NCBI GenBank assembly: GCA_963995505.1
Contig: OZ023187.1
Coordinates: 1,867,501-1,931,500, forward strand
Source of the DNA: Hypericum androsaemum
Taxonomy: Eukaryota; Streptophyta; Magnoliopsida; Malpighiales; Hypericaceae
Length of the DNA: 64,000 nucleotides
Direction of reading: 5' to 3'
Position 1 is the stretch's first letter; every line of letters starts with the position of its first letter. Below, piece by piece: positions 21,506-33,670 of the stretch. Under the pieces are notes generated by a model, which ran no database searches, was not told the origin of the DNA, and was given only the letters and a program-made list of their open reading frames with translations. Both the position numbers and the translations under genes were made by a program.

Positions 21506-22702
21506 GGGAAAAGTACACTTTTGTACCCTGTAGTATCATACTTTTTCTAATTAGTCCATGTAGTTTAAAAACTATCAAACAAGTCCAAATTATTTGGAAT
21601 TTTATCATGCCCCAGTCCCGGATTAGCTGCCCGGGGCTGACCGACCATGTGGCATTGCCACGTCAGCTTCCATACCCAAAACAATTCCATGTCAATAATG
21701 AGTTGTATAAGTCGAAATGACGTGTCAATTAGTAAATTACAAAATAGTCCCATCTTCATCTTCAACCTCTCCCATCTTCATCTTCAAACTCTCCAAACAA
21801 GCCTCGCAGTCTCTTTCCTCCTCTCCAAATCAAAACCAAACTAAAAAAAATTGATCAATAAAGAAACGAAATAAGGATCCCAAGATCCAAACTTTACCTC
21901 CTACCTTGAATGATCGAAGCCTAAAGATCCAAACTTTACACAAAGAAACGATTCGGGTACCTTCGAATAACCCAAACAAATAGAAGACAAAGCACACGTC
22001 ACGTTCAATTTGATCCCAGTCCAGCCAAGTCCTAGGTTCCATTCAACCCCCTCTTCCCCTGATCTCAAAACGGGGACTCGTTGTCGAAGTGGCTCAAGAT
22101 GGCATGTATATAGAGGCAGACACGTTCGAGGTCAGAGGGCTCTTGTGGGCGATCTACGTGTTTACCCGGATGGGAAGAGGGCTCTTGAGAGCTCATGTAT
22201 TTAACGTTTTATACTGTCCCTCTTCATCGCCTTCACCAGCGACGACAAAGACGTCAGCACCTTCTTCGAGCTCACCCTCCTCGACCATTCTGACAAGGAC
22301 CGCCACAAGGTCCACACCCATTGGGTCATCCCCTTGTTTCTCTTTCTTTATTGGATAGTTGTATTTATAGTTTGGGTTTAATTGTGAGAGATGGCGAGGC
22401 TTGTTTAGGGAGTTTGAAGATGAAGATGGGGGAGATTGAAAATGAAGGAGGTTGAAGATGAAGATATGACTATTTTGTAATTTATCAGGCTCAACTTATA
22501 CAACTCATCATTGACATGAAATTATTTTGGGCATGGAAGCTGATGTGGGAATGCCACATGGTCAGTCAGCTCTGGGTAGCTGCCCGGGATTGGGGCCTAA
22601 TAAAATTCTAAATAACTTGGATCTGTTTGATAATTTTTAAACCACGTGGAAAAATTAAAAAAATGTGATACTACGGGGTACTAAAGTATACTATTTATTC
22701 CC
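21506..22702. mobile_element. Mutator-like element E3 carrying a MATH-domain fragment
   Basis: It starts GGGAAAAGTACAC and ends ...GTATACTATTTATTCCC. It is flanked by perfect 9-bp duplications TAAGAAAAA (21497-21505 and 22703-22711). Terminal inverted repeats of about 320 bp include CACGTCAGCTTCCAT and its complement. A 9-bp duplication with long inverted repeats is the signature of Mutator superfamily elements. It carries no transposase; the centre holds a captured host exon on the + strand. Confidence 0.85.
22101..22325 (+). pseudogene. Captured MATH-domain exon of a BPM (MATH-BTB) gene inside E3
   Basis: The frame GMYIEADTFEVRGLLWAIY, continued in a shifted frame by YPDGKRALESS and then LFIAFTSDDKDVSTFFE and LTLLDHSDKDRHKVHTH, matches the MATH domain of plant BPM proteins (GKYIASDTFTVGGY.WAIYFYPDGKSPED... 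and [32 protein letters not shown]). About 75 residues remain, with at least one frameshift (about 22155) and a stop before LFIAF. BPM proteins are substrate adaptors of CUL3 ubiquitin ligases; this fragment has no BTB domain. Identification is by remembered family pattern and no search was run. Confidence 0.75.
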
Positions 22703-22859
22703 TAAGAAAAATAAGACTTGCCAAAGACATTTGTTCTAATGGCACAAGACGTTGTATATGGATCTTTAGGATTCAAATCCTGGCATGGTGTAAAAAATTT
22801 ACCTTAAAATGAAAGAAAAGAAGACATTTAGTTTTGATTCTCTCCAAAATTTCTCAAAG

Positions 22860-24420
22860 GCATTTAGTTCGTAAAAAGCGTTATTCGTTTCGGCAGTTCT
22901 TGAACGGAAATTGATTGCAGTGGGATGCACATGTCCTATTTCAACCTCAGACCTGATCTCTAAACCAGAACTTGATTGCTGAAGTTTAATCAGAACGTGT
23001 TAGATGACTTGAGCTGGTCCAATATCTGAAGAATTGATTGGACAAGAAGAGGAAGTTGTTGGAGAGAATTCTTGCGATTTACATAAGATATCATGTTCCT
23101 TAGTAATCAATCCGGAGCCTCCACTGGAAGCTTGATATGGAAAAATACTTTCATAAAATGTCACATCTCTAAACACATGAATTTTGTGTGTGTGAAGATT
23201 GTAGACTCGGTATCCCTTTATGATTAAATGGATAACCAACAAAGATACAAGGATGACTCCGCTCATCAAACTTATCAGCCTTGGTATAATTATAAACATA
23301 TGCGAGGCACCCAAAAACACGCAAATAATGGTATGAAGCTGGGCATCCAAAAAGTACCTTACATAGGGTTTTATCCTGAATAGCTCGAGATGGAGATCGA
23401 TTAATCAAATAAAAAGCAGCCAAATACACTCCTCCCAAAACTTGATATGTAAATTTGCTTGAAATTGCAAAGCATGAGCAACTTTAAGAATATATCGGTG
23501 CTTGTGCTCAGCGACTCCATTCTGTTGAGATGTATAAGCACAAGATATTTGTAATAAGATTTCATAATCTTCATAGTACTTGCGCATGTCATTTGGAGGA
23601 AAATTCCAAGCCATTGTCAACGTGAATGTTATTGACTCCTTTACCAAACTGCTTCTCAACTATGTTATAGAACATTGTCAAATATTGTGAGACTTCTAAC
23701 TTATACTTTATGAGAAACGTCCATACACCACGACTAAAATTATCAACTATCGTGAAGAAATAATGTGCGCCTGCAGATGATAGAGTTTGATATGGTCCCC
23801 AAATATCGCAATGTATTAACTCAAAACAAGCCTTTGTCTTAATAGAACAATTAGAGAAAGGCAACCGAGTATGCTTTGCATAAAGACATTAATCACAGTG
23901 ACTGGGTGTTGTAGAAAATACCAAATTCTGAAAGGAAGATATATATCTCAACTTATCACTCGGGATGTGGCCAAGTCGCCGGTGCCATAACTAGATGTCC
24001 AATTCTCGTCCATCCATTAATGCCACTCCACCTCGCACATCTTTAAAGTAGTATAAGCCATCTCGTTGTCTACCCACTCCATTCAGGCTCCTCAAAGTTA
24101 AGTCCTGAATGACACAAGAATTAGCAGAAAACATTATGGCACAATTTAAATCCTTAGCCAATTTGCTAATGGACAAGAGATTGCACTTAAAATGTGGGAT
24201 ATATAACACGTTATTAAGCAAAATACGATTGTTTAGACGAATTGTGCGCATGCTGCAATTGTGATTTTGTCTCCATTGAATATTTTGACTGGTGGATGAA
24301 CCGTGTCGCAAAGTTCTTTGGTAAGACATGTGCGGTTACATGTAATATGATCAGATGCACTTGAATCCATCACCCAAGGTTGAGTAAATCTAATCTTACT
24401 AGCCATTTGACACAGGAATC
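22860..24420 (-). mobile_element. Truncated, frameshifted Copia fragment (protease to integrase)
   Basis: Read right to left: TQPWVMDSSASDHIT (protease, where the active-site DSGA is DSSA) at about 24380; NVLYIPHFKCNLLSISKLAK; then the integrase core with HCDIWGPYQT, DNFSRGVWTFLIK and HVDNGLEF; then LINRSPSRAIQDKTL, VFGCLAYVYN and an FVGYPFNHKG linker. The frame changes at least four times (near 23210, 23420, 23600 and 23870). There is no gag, reverse transcriptase or LTR. It is an old remnant. Confidence 0.85.
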
Positions 24421-24658
24421 AAGGGAATTTATCGACCGAAATCTTAGATTCAATCGCAAGTATTGGATCTCCTGAGAAATACGTTCAGGGAGAGCAATTT
24501 ATCTGCTTCGTGTCGAAGTTACAACCAAGTAGGAAACAAGTGACGAAATTTGGTCGCATAATACAAAACTTCAGCCTCTCCCCGTTTTGAAGTCGGAGCA
24601 ACCTTTTATGATTCTAAAACGCTTGTGCGATTCTTGGACAGGTTGGAGGTTAAAATTA

Positions 24659-25942
24659 GAGAAAATTACTTTCAGAATCCTTATGTTTGGTAAAATAGAT
24701 GTTGTGGACCCTATAATTTATCTTCTGATTTTGTAGCCCCTCTTATTTGATTTTATTATACTCCGAGGTTCCTCGCTGATATCATTAGTCATTTTTTCTG
24801 GTAAAATGACTAATATACTGTTGCAAAAATCAATTAAAAAATAATAATGTGGGACGATTGGAAAAAAAAGACCGGAGATAATAAAAAATCAATTAAAACA
24901 ACTGGAGACCACCACTATCGTCTCTGGGAGACCGCCGGCCACGATGACGATGAGGAGCAATAGTGACGGGAAGGACAGAGATTAAGGGAGACGGAACAAT
25001 AGCAATGAATAAATTCTTGAACGTAATTCCGATGAGGGACCCGTCCTTGTCAATGGCGTGGGCGTCGCCGTTCCGGTAGGCGACCTCCCACCCTCCCTCC
25101 GTCTTCTTACCTAACGACCCATAAGCTTTGTGGGCCAGCATCGTGGACGTCAGAATAGTCATCCTGGCAGCCGGTGAGCAACGACCAGTCATCCATGTGA
25201 GCGGTGGTGGCGGGTCCTCCGCAGTGACCGCGCTCTCCCTGGGCGGTGGTGGTGCTATTCCTGGGGTGCGTATTCCACTCCCTCCTCTGGCACGGAGCTA
25301 TTTTGTCGCTCCTTACTGTCTGCGCTATCGCCCTCGAGATCCTCGTCGAGGCCTCCCCTCCCTCCCGCCTCCCCTTCAGGACCAGGTTATAAAAAAAAAG
25401 TAAGTTGAAGGTCCCAAATGCTCAGAGTGAACCAACCCATCTCAGCGACGGAATCCCCAATGCTCCGAGTGAAGGCGGTTCGTGGTTACTCGATGGTTTT
25501 CTGATTGTTTGTGGTTTTTGCTTTTCTCCATTTTAGATCGAGTCAAATTTGAAGGTCCTCGATGATTTGGGAAGATGGGTCGGTGAATTTAATTGGTGTT
25601 CGTCAGGTAAGGTGACCCAAATTTAATCTTCGCCAGAGAAGATGTCCGAAATTAATGTTCGTCGTAAAAATGATCGGAAAAGATAACCGGAAGTTTCAGT
25701 TGACCTGAGCAAAAATATAATCATCATTTCAAATATAAAATAAAAAAAATCAAATTTTGACATAGCGACGGACCTCGGAGTATAACAAAACTAAACTAAC
25801 AGGGTTACAAAATCAAAAGACAATTTTTGACATAGCGAGGAACCTCGGAGTATAACAAAACTAAACTAGCAGGGTTACAAAATCAGAAGACAAACTATAA
25901 GATTTTTATCATCAATTTTTTCAAACAGAGAATAATTTTCCC
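24659..25942. mobile_element. Mutator-like element E8 with an unidentified GC-rich insert
   Basis: It is flanked by perfect 9-bp duplications TTAAAATTA (24650-24658 and 25943-25951). Termini are GAGAAAATTACTTTC and ...GAATAATTTTCCC. The right arm contains a duplicated segment with GGGTTACAAAATCA (about 25802 and 25873). The centre (24893-25400) is GC-rich and open on the minus strand for 99 residues (MTGRCSPAARMTILTSTML...GGWEVAYRNGDAHAIDKDG), which looks like captured host coding sequence, but I cannot name it. No transposase. Confidence 0.8.
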
Positions 25943-25951
25943 TTAAAATTA

Positions 25952-26459
25952 TGAAACCGTTGTACGATTTTTGGACAGGAGCAAGGGAATTTGGACTCGG
26001 CCTTTTGTGGCTGCTTTGTCCTTATTCTCCAAGAATAAAGCTACGTCTTCTTTCAGTGGATGCGTTTTCTGGATGAAAACGACGCAATAGAAATCTATTT
26101 CAGATTTTGGCCTCGCCGCCAATGCGGAAGGATGCCCCCGAAAAGAAAGGAACGCTGCTTTTCTTGCACGAGGAGCTCAGACGAGAAGAAATGCTATAGA
26201 TTGACGGCGCAGGCGTTATCGGGAATTGAGACAATCCGAAGAGGGACCGTTCGCCATAATCTTTTACGTATGACATACGAAAAATATGCTACTTGATTTT
26301 ATTAATTGTCATAAGATCATATATATAAGAAATTATAAATTTTATTACTAAATAACTACTGACTAGGATCTAACTTGATCACCAAATAAATATGACTAAA
26401 ATGTTTACACGAATACGACTTATATTCTTAATAAAGATATCTAATACTAAACAAGATAA
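25952..26459. other. Spacer, no gene seen
   Basis: A short motif TTGTACGATTTTTGGACAGG right after E8 echoes TTGTGCGATTCTTGGACAGG just before it, so a local duplication pre-dates or accompanies the insertion. The open frame at 26060-26296 is Arg/Cys-rich and has no recognisable domain. Confidence 0.4.
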
Positions 26460-26648
26460 TTAATAATTAAAAGAGATGCCCGTTGTCTCACGCTCTATAT
26501 ATAGCACTTCAAATCTATCGTCAACCATCGTTTAAATATCGCATTTTCACTAATCCTAATTCAAATCATACTCATTGTAATATTTGAGATAACTTCCCTT
26601 CTGGCTAGCTAGTAAGATAAAAACGCAGGGAGGTGCGAAAATCGAACG
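26460..26648 (+). promoter_or_regulatory. TPS-4 promoter and leader
   Basis: A TATATATAG box lies at 26496-26504. The block P sequence CATCGTTTAAATATCGCATT follows (about 26526), then a leader ending ATCGAACG before the ATG. Unlike TPS-3 this upstream region is not interrupted by an LTR, so it shows the ancestral arrangement. Confidence 0.6.
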
Positions 26649-28376
26649 ATGTCGTCGCTTGGAATTTCTGCTGTTCCCACTTCGATCGCACCAGCTGCCC
26701 GCCGTCCGACCGTTGAACTCCCTCCTACCATTTGGGCAGATCATTTCCTCTCCCATTCTACCCCTTCCAATGTAATTTATCTTTTTGCCTAGAATTTAAT
26801 CAACAGATCTGTTAATTTATGCACCAAATAATATCTAACTGCTCATTGATAGTTCATTTATCTTTTTTCTCAGGGGAATGTTAATTCGCCCAATTACAAA
26901 AAAATGAAAGAGTTTAAAGAAGACATCAGGCGGGTGCTGAAAGAATATTTGGGTCGAGATGACGGTGTTGGTGAAATGTTGAAGCTAATAGATGACATCC
27001 AACGGCTAGGAGTGGGCTACCATTTCGATGGCGAGATAGAATCTGCTTTGGAGGAACTATCCCATGCCGATGTCGAGGGTTACGATTTGACCACTGCTTC
27101 TCTTTGGTTCCGGCTGCTTCGACAGCAAGGCATCAACGTCTCTTGTGGTAATCCATTTAAAAAAAATTTTAAACTCAACGTTATATCAATATTAAATACT
27201 TGTCAACAGAGTTTTGCCACCTTCTAAAGATCTTATCATGCTCGAACCTGAATTAGTGAATCCACTAAGTCAGATACTAGGTGGCATAAATTGAATATAT
27301 ATTTTTCAGTTAAAAATATATGATATTCAGATACCCACTATACCGACTAATTCACGTTCTAGTCGCAAATGACCTCTCCTCAAAAGTATTTATTGTTCTT
27401 GTATTTCCAATGACTCTAACTATATAGTTCAGGTTTAAGTTAAAAGAATTATTTTCTTTTGTACGTTAATCTAAATGCTATATAATTGATGAAATTGTCA
27501 AAGCAGATGTATTTAACAAATACAAAGATTCTCAAGGGAACTTAAAGGCATCATTGGCCGATGATGTGGGTGGAATGCTAAGTTTATACGAGGCAACACA
27601 TTTAGCCACATGGGAAGACAAGCTCTTAGAGGAAACCATGGAATTCACAACTAGAAATCTCAAGGCAGCCTTACCTGGCTTGAGCCCTAATCTTGCTTTG
27701 CAAGTCACCCATTCTCTCAAGTGGCCTCTTCGCTGTTCTCTGAATAGAACAGAAGCAAGGTTCTATATAGATCTCTACTCCAAAGACGAGTCCCACAACA
27801 GAGCACTTCTCAAACTTGCCAAGCTAGATTTCAACACTTTGCAACAACTGCACCGGGAGGAGTTGCATACTTTGACTAGGTAAGAATATTAATGATTATT
27901 TGGCCGACTAATTAAGTAATATTGTTATTACCACAACATGTCAAGTTATAATTTATGGATAATGTCAATTCAATAACGAAATATAAAACTAAGCGTTAGC
28001 TGGTGAACTGCTGAGTTCTTAATACCTAAAGTATCAGTTGAATTCATGTTCTTTTTGTTAAGTATAATTTTATTTATGAACTAATACGCCAATTACAATT
28101 GACATTTTGAATGCAATTAGTAAATGTAATTAGTCACAAAGAAATTGAGACAATAATTCACCAGAATCAGCTATAAAACACTCCTTGTATCAGTTGAATT
28201 CATGTCGGTAGTTGGAGAAAGAATGAAAGAATTGGGTATCTAGACCAAAAATTCTACAGTGATTATTTTATATCGAGTGATAATATTTGAACTGTTAATT
28301 TTTCAATAGAATTTATAAGAAACAAAGTGAATATCATAGTGTCTACCCTAAAATAGCCACTTGGTAAACTTTTAAA

Positions 28377-28747
28377 GGATAAATTGCCCTCTAGTTCCTG
28401 GTCTATAGTGAAATCACCTCTACGGTCCCTGCTTTTTTATAAATTATTTAGCCGTCCTTGTTTTATCTGGTCTGAGGTTCCTGGCTGACACCATCAGTCA
28501 TTTTTTTGTTTTTTTGTCAAAAAAATGACCAAAATATCCTTAACAAAAAAATTGTCTTCTTCAACCTTTGTTGAAGAGTATTTTGTTCATTTTCTTGACA
28601 AAAAAAGAAAAAAATGACAGCTGACGTCAGCCAGGGACCCGAGACCAATATTTTTAGATAAAGCAGGGACATCTAAATAATTTATAAAAAAGTAGGGACC
28701 CTAGAGGTAATTTCACTATAGACTATAGACTAGAGGGCAATTTACCC
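28377..28747. mobile_element. Mutator-like MITE E6 in TPS-4 intron 3
   Basis: It is 371 bp, nearly a perfect inverted repeat: GGATAAATTGCCCTCTAG at the left and CTAGAGGGCAATTTACCC at the right. Flanks ACTTTTAAA (28368-28376) and AATTTTAAA (28748-28756) form a 9-bp duplication with one difference. There is no internal cargo. Confidence 0.8.
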
Positions 28748-28756
28748 AATTTTAAA

Positions 28757-29380
28757 TACAAAGTCATATTTTTGAAAAAACCACACTTTATTTTGTACCG
28801 AAAAGGTTGATAAATTGTACCAAACATAAATGTGTTTCTTAGAAATGAGAGATAAAATACATATTCAAAACAACAAAATAATAGTTACAACATCTTCTAG
28901 GCCACATTGCCGAGTGGCAGTGTTGGTCGTTTTGGTCATAATATCATTTTTTAGAGCTAAAATCTCTCTCTAAAAAAGTGAAAGATCTCATCAAAATTTT
29001 GCTAACAAAAATGTCAGATGACAACTATCAAGTCACATACGGGGTGCAATAACAATTTTAGTACACAAATCAGACGAAGACTGATCTAAGATAAACAAAC
29101 AGGAGGGCCGAATAACGTAATCGAACATAAGTTAACATAGCACAAACATAGAGTTAAAAACTAAAAACAATAGACAAGACCGGATATGACTCCGAAGAGG
29201 TGATCTACGCGACCATCCCTCCGGTCACCTGAATAGCACAATGTTTATGATTTTGGCATCAAGTTTTATTACATTTATATTGGTAAAAATTTAGAAGGCG
29301 GTATATTGTGACGAACGTAAAAACTACTCGAAAAAAATATGCACTTTAATGTGAATCTGTGATTGCTCCATCATGCTCAG
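28757..29380 (+). other. Remainder of TPS-4 intron 3
   Basis: Intron sequence with no frame or named repeat. The last 40 bases before the acceptor (GATTGCTCCATCATGCTCAG) match the end of TPS-3 intron 3, which fixes the exon 4 start. Confidence 0.6.
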
Positions 29381-29929
29381 GTGGTACAATAGTCTGGATT
29401 ATAAGAAGAACTTCCCATATTCAAGAGAGAGAATTGTTGAGAGCTACTTTTGGATGTTACAACTATACTTTCAACCACAATATATTTGAACCACCTTGAC
29501 TGAGGCAATCCACAGGTAATAAATTATACTCGAATTTGAGTCTTTCAAAACGTATTAGTATTAAATACTTATTTGTATAAGTTTTTCACATTTATATAAT
29601 ACACGAATTATACACACGTATGTACGTATTTTGATATTTAAAAAATGTTTTGATGTGACGTTCCAAACGTAAAAAAAATTATGGGTAATTTTAAGATTAT
29701 AAGTTTAAAACACGAATAAAACATAGAATACGCGTATAATACATATTAGATGAATATTAAAAAAGGCTATTTTCAAAGATATTATATAATCCGAAAGAAC
29801 AAATTAATTGATTTGAGTTCCCAATTGGTATTATAAAAAGTTTGATTTTATTGAATGTTTATGCTTTTATGTGACAATATACTTTATTTATAAATCATCT
29901 TTTTTGGTACTGTATCAGTATTTTTTATA

Positions 29930-30888
29930 GGGATAAAGACACTTTAGTACCCTGTGTTATGTGAAATAGACACTTTGCACCTTGTGTTATAGAAATACTC
30001 ACTTTAGTACTATGTATTATGTGAAATGGACATTTATGATCATTTTCTCATATGAGTTTTGACTTTCAGTGACGTGGCAATGATGACATAACTTCGACGT
30101 ACTGACGTGGCAGAAATAGATGATGTGTTATTAAAATGACGATAATACCCTTAAACACAAAAAAAATTCATCCTCTTCCTCTCGATCGTCCCCGTCGATG
30201 GCGAACTCACTAATTCCGATGCCGGGTTCAGTAGAGAACCGACACATATCATCCTCGTGGATGACTCTTCCAAGTCCACCCCACGACGTTTCCACCTCTA
30301 TTTCACATTTTTCGAGGGTTTTGCATTTTCCCCAAAACTTTCCCGCCAACATTCTGCCAGTCCTCTCTCCCACCAGGTTGTCGGTCGATTACTTCCCCGA
30401 TCGGGTTTCTAGCACCATAATCGATACCTCCTCTAGGTTCGCTTTTTCTTGATTCACATATTTCCTTTTGAAGTTCCTTGTTTTACGGAAAAAATAGCCT
30501 TTTCCTGGAAAGCTCGCTTATCGCCAGTGGAGGGGGAGATGAGGTGGCAGAGGAGAGAGAGGGGAAGGGTAGAGGGGAGGTGGTGGAGGAGGAGTGTTAA
30601 ATTTTTTTGAAATTTTAGTTCTAGATTTTTTTAATGGTAACGTTTAATTTTTTTTTAAATTTCTAAGGGTATCTTTGTATAAATACTTGACACATCATCT
30701 ATTTGTGTCATGTCATCAAGTCGAAGTTATGTCATCATTGTCTCATCACTGAAAGTCAAAACTCATATGAGAAAATGATCCTAAATGTCCATTTCACATA
30801 ACACATAGTACTAAAGTGGGTAGTTCCATAACACAAGGTGCAAAGTGTCTATTTCACATAACACATGGTACTAAAGTGTCTTTATCCC
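29930..30888. mobile_element. Mutator-like element E4 in TPS-4 intron 4
   Basis: It starts GGGATAAAGACACTTTAG and ends CTAAAGTGTCTTTATCCC. It has perfect 9-bp duplications TTTTTTATA (29921-29929 and 30889-30897). Inverted repeats of roughly 180-200 bp include CTCATATGAGTTTTGACTTTCAGTG and its complement. The insert (30130-30460) is open on both strands, for example an 84-residue + frame beginning MANSLIPMPGSVENR. I cannot assign it; it may be captured sequence. Confidence 0.85.
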
Positions 30889-30913
30889 TTTTTTATAATA
30901 CATATATATAATA

Positions 30914-31636
30914 GAAAAAAGTCCGTTTCAGTACCCTGTGGTATAGCAAAAATTTGTTTTAGTACCTTGTAGTATAAAATTGATCAATTCAGTCAAATTT
31001 TTCTAATTAAAATCAGTCAGATCCACGAGCAGCTGCCCGGCCACTTAGATAGGCACGTCAATTTTTTGCTTACGTGGTATTGCTAAGTCAGATGATTTTT
31101 TGCTGACATGGCAATGCCATGCCATTTTTTTGGCTAACGTGGGATTGTTATATTGAGAGCTCTCCTTCCCTTCCTCTCTCTCCTCCCTCCTCTCCTTTCC
31201 CTTCCTCTCTCTCCTCCAACTCACAAAAGCAAAACCAAGCAAGAATGGCGCAAGCCAAGTTAGCAAGAATGGCGCAAGCCCGATGGTGAGATTACTGAGA
31301 TGGTGCGGGGACATGGTTCCCCTTCCCCTGCTACCGCTTGTCTTATTTTATGAAGCTTTAAAACTACGTGGACATGGTTTTTTTTTTTTGAGAACATTGT
31401 TTTGGGTTGGAAGAGATTTTGTGGAAGGAGAGGGAGGGAGGAGAGATGAAGGGAGAGGCTGTCCGGGTGTAATGCCACATCAACTAAAATAGTCTATGTA
31501 GACGGGCCGGGTCCAGGGCGCTGCCCGTGGACCTATTTAATTTTAATTGGAATAAGTTTGACTCAATTGATAAATTTTATACTACAAGATAGTTATTTTT
31601 TTGCTATATCAGATGGTACTAAAATAGATATTTTCC
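30914..31636. mobile_element. Mutator-like element E5 in TPS-4 intron 4
   Basis: It starts GAAAAAAGTCCGTTTCAG and ends ...GGTACTAAAATAGATATTTTCC. It has perfect 9-bp duplications TATATAATA (30905-30913 and 31637-31645). It is 723 bp, with inverted repeats of over 150 bp and a pyrimidine-rich centre. It sits 16 bp beyond the end of E4's duplication, so the two elements share one AT-rich landing zone. Confidence 0.82.
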
Positions 31637-32233
31637 TATATAATATATATACTGTAATAATAGTTGACCGCATTATAAAAATTTTCATCTTTAGCTATAT
31701 TTTTATTGAAACTTTAAATATGTTAATATATTGTACTCGAATTAATCGTGTACAGTGTTAAATTAACTATTAATGCGCAAGCTCACACACTCACATGCAC
31801 AAATGATTTAGATGAGTGAAAATATTTAATACTCCAAAACTAACATGTTTGGGAGAGAACGCAAATTATTGAAACGAACTAGATAGTACTTACAAAGAAA
31901 AAATATCTGCTAAAACTATAAATAATTACACTTACTATTTTTTAAATTCGTTATTGCTTGTAAACACATGTGGCTTAACCGTTGGCATTCTTATATGATC
32001 AGGTGGGACATTGAGGTCGTTGATGTACTTCCAGAGAACATGAAGAAGCTTTATCGGGTATTAGTTGATATCTACTCCGATATAGAAGATGCGGCGAGAA
32101 AAGAAGGAAAATTATATCGCATGTCCTATGCAAAACAAGCGGTAAGTAAATAATTCATATGCTTAGTCTTTTAAAAATATTTATATCTAATTCAAAATCT
32201 TAAATACTGTAAATTTGTTATACTTAAAAATTA

Positions 32234-33288
32234 GGAAAAATTACTCTCGGCTTTCTGGGATTTGCTTAAATCACTTTTTTAGCCCTTCCTATTTCGAAAC
32301 TAAAAATTTGGTCCCCTTATTTTGCTTTTATTGAACTCTAAGACCCCTACTATCGGAATAGAAAATTTTCTCCGACGAGAAAGGACATGAAATGACTCAA
32401 TTAACCTTAGTTTAAAAATAACAAAACAATAAAAATAATTCCCCCTCTTCCCTTCCTCCTTCCTCCCCTCTTCTCTCTCCTCCCCTCTCTCCTCCCATCT
32501 TCATCTTCATTCTCCCCATCACCAAGAAAACCAATTAATACCCAAAATCATCCAATTAAACACACACAAATCACTCATGAACACCCAATTAAATACCCAA
32601 CCAACATTTAATAGATATTCTTGAAAGGGCACACCGTGTTACCAAATGGGATTGACGTATTCCTAAAAAAAAGGGAACGACGTATGTTTGAACTAGGTCT
32701 GGAAGAGGCTTGGCATATAACTCATGTTCTTGTCCCTATTGACCACTCTATCAAAGTTATTCATTTATAATACTTAAGCGATTTATTAAGTTCAAAGTAT
32801 TGTGCATTTTTCGTGGTTCCAAGAAACAAGAGTTTAGCCATATGCTGTTTTAACTATCCTACAGGTATAACCATTCCCAAAAGATGCTTCCGCGCCTAAC
32901 CCTAAAATTCGATTTTGGCGATTCTCGATTCTCACGTCAAGGATGATTTTGTGTGTTTAATTAATTGGGTATTTTTATTGATTAATTGAATGATTTGGGT
33001 GTTAATTGATTTTCTTGAGGATGGGAGAGGTTGAAGATGAAGATGGGGTTGAAGATGGGAGAACAGAGAAGAGAGGAAGGAGGAGAAAGAAATTTTTTTT
33101 TTTATTTTTAAAATAAGAGTAACTGGGTCATTTCATGTCCCTCCTCGTTGGAAAATTTTTCCTATTCCGACGGTAAGGGTTTTAGAGTTCAATAAAAGTA
33201 AATTAGGGGACCAAATTTTCAGTTTTGAAACAGAAAGAGCTAAAATAGTAATTTAAGCAAACTCAAGAGAAATGAGAGTAATTTGCCC
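32234..33288. mobile_element. Mutator-like element E7 in TPS-4 intron 5
   Basis: It starts GGAAAAATTACTCTCGG and ends GAGAGTAATTTGCCC. It has perfect 9-bp duplications TAAAAATTA (32225-32233 and 33289-33297). Inverted repeats of about 200 bp contain TTTTATTGAACTCTAAGACC and its complement. The centre (about 32600-32900) contains sequence on which I see no protein similarity. Confidence 0.85.
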
Positions 33289-33670
33289 TAAAAATTAAGT
33301 ACAACAACAGGCCACAATCAATAATGTGTCGTGAAACGGAAATGGAGATGGTTGAGCTAGCTTAGGGTTAGCGGTCGTGGTTTCCCACATAATTTAAGAA
33401 TGATCATTAATTTTTAACTTTCACCTAACAAAAAAGTTCAATTTGAATCAGAAAATTTTGAACTTTTGCAAAAACTTCTTAATAATTTAATATAAAAATA
33501 TTTTTCCAAAAATTACTCTTGTACTAATTTTCGGAGTTATTGACGTGGTCGGATCGCCGGACGGACCATAAACTTTAAAACAATGAATTTTTGAAATGGT
33601 TAACTATGAACGACAAGATCAAATCACTCTCGTACTAACTTTTAGAATTTATTATTGGCATGGCCATTAG
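33289..33670 (+). other. End of TPS-4 intron 5
   Basis: Intron sequence after E7. ACGACAAGATCAAATCAC near 33609 parallels TPS-5 at 41870. It confirms the exon 6 acceptor at 33669-33670. Confidence 0.55.

Noticed and set aside
22010..22204. First part of the frame at E3 as a separate gene
   Set aside because: It lies partly in the element arm; only the portion from 22101 fits the MATH domain.
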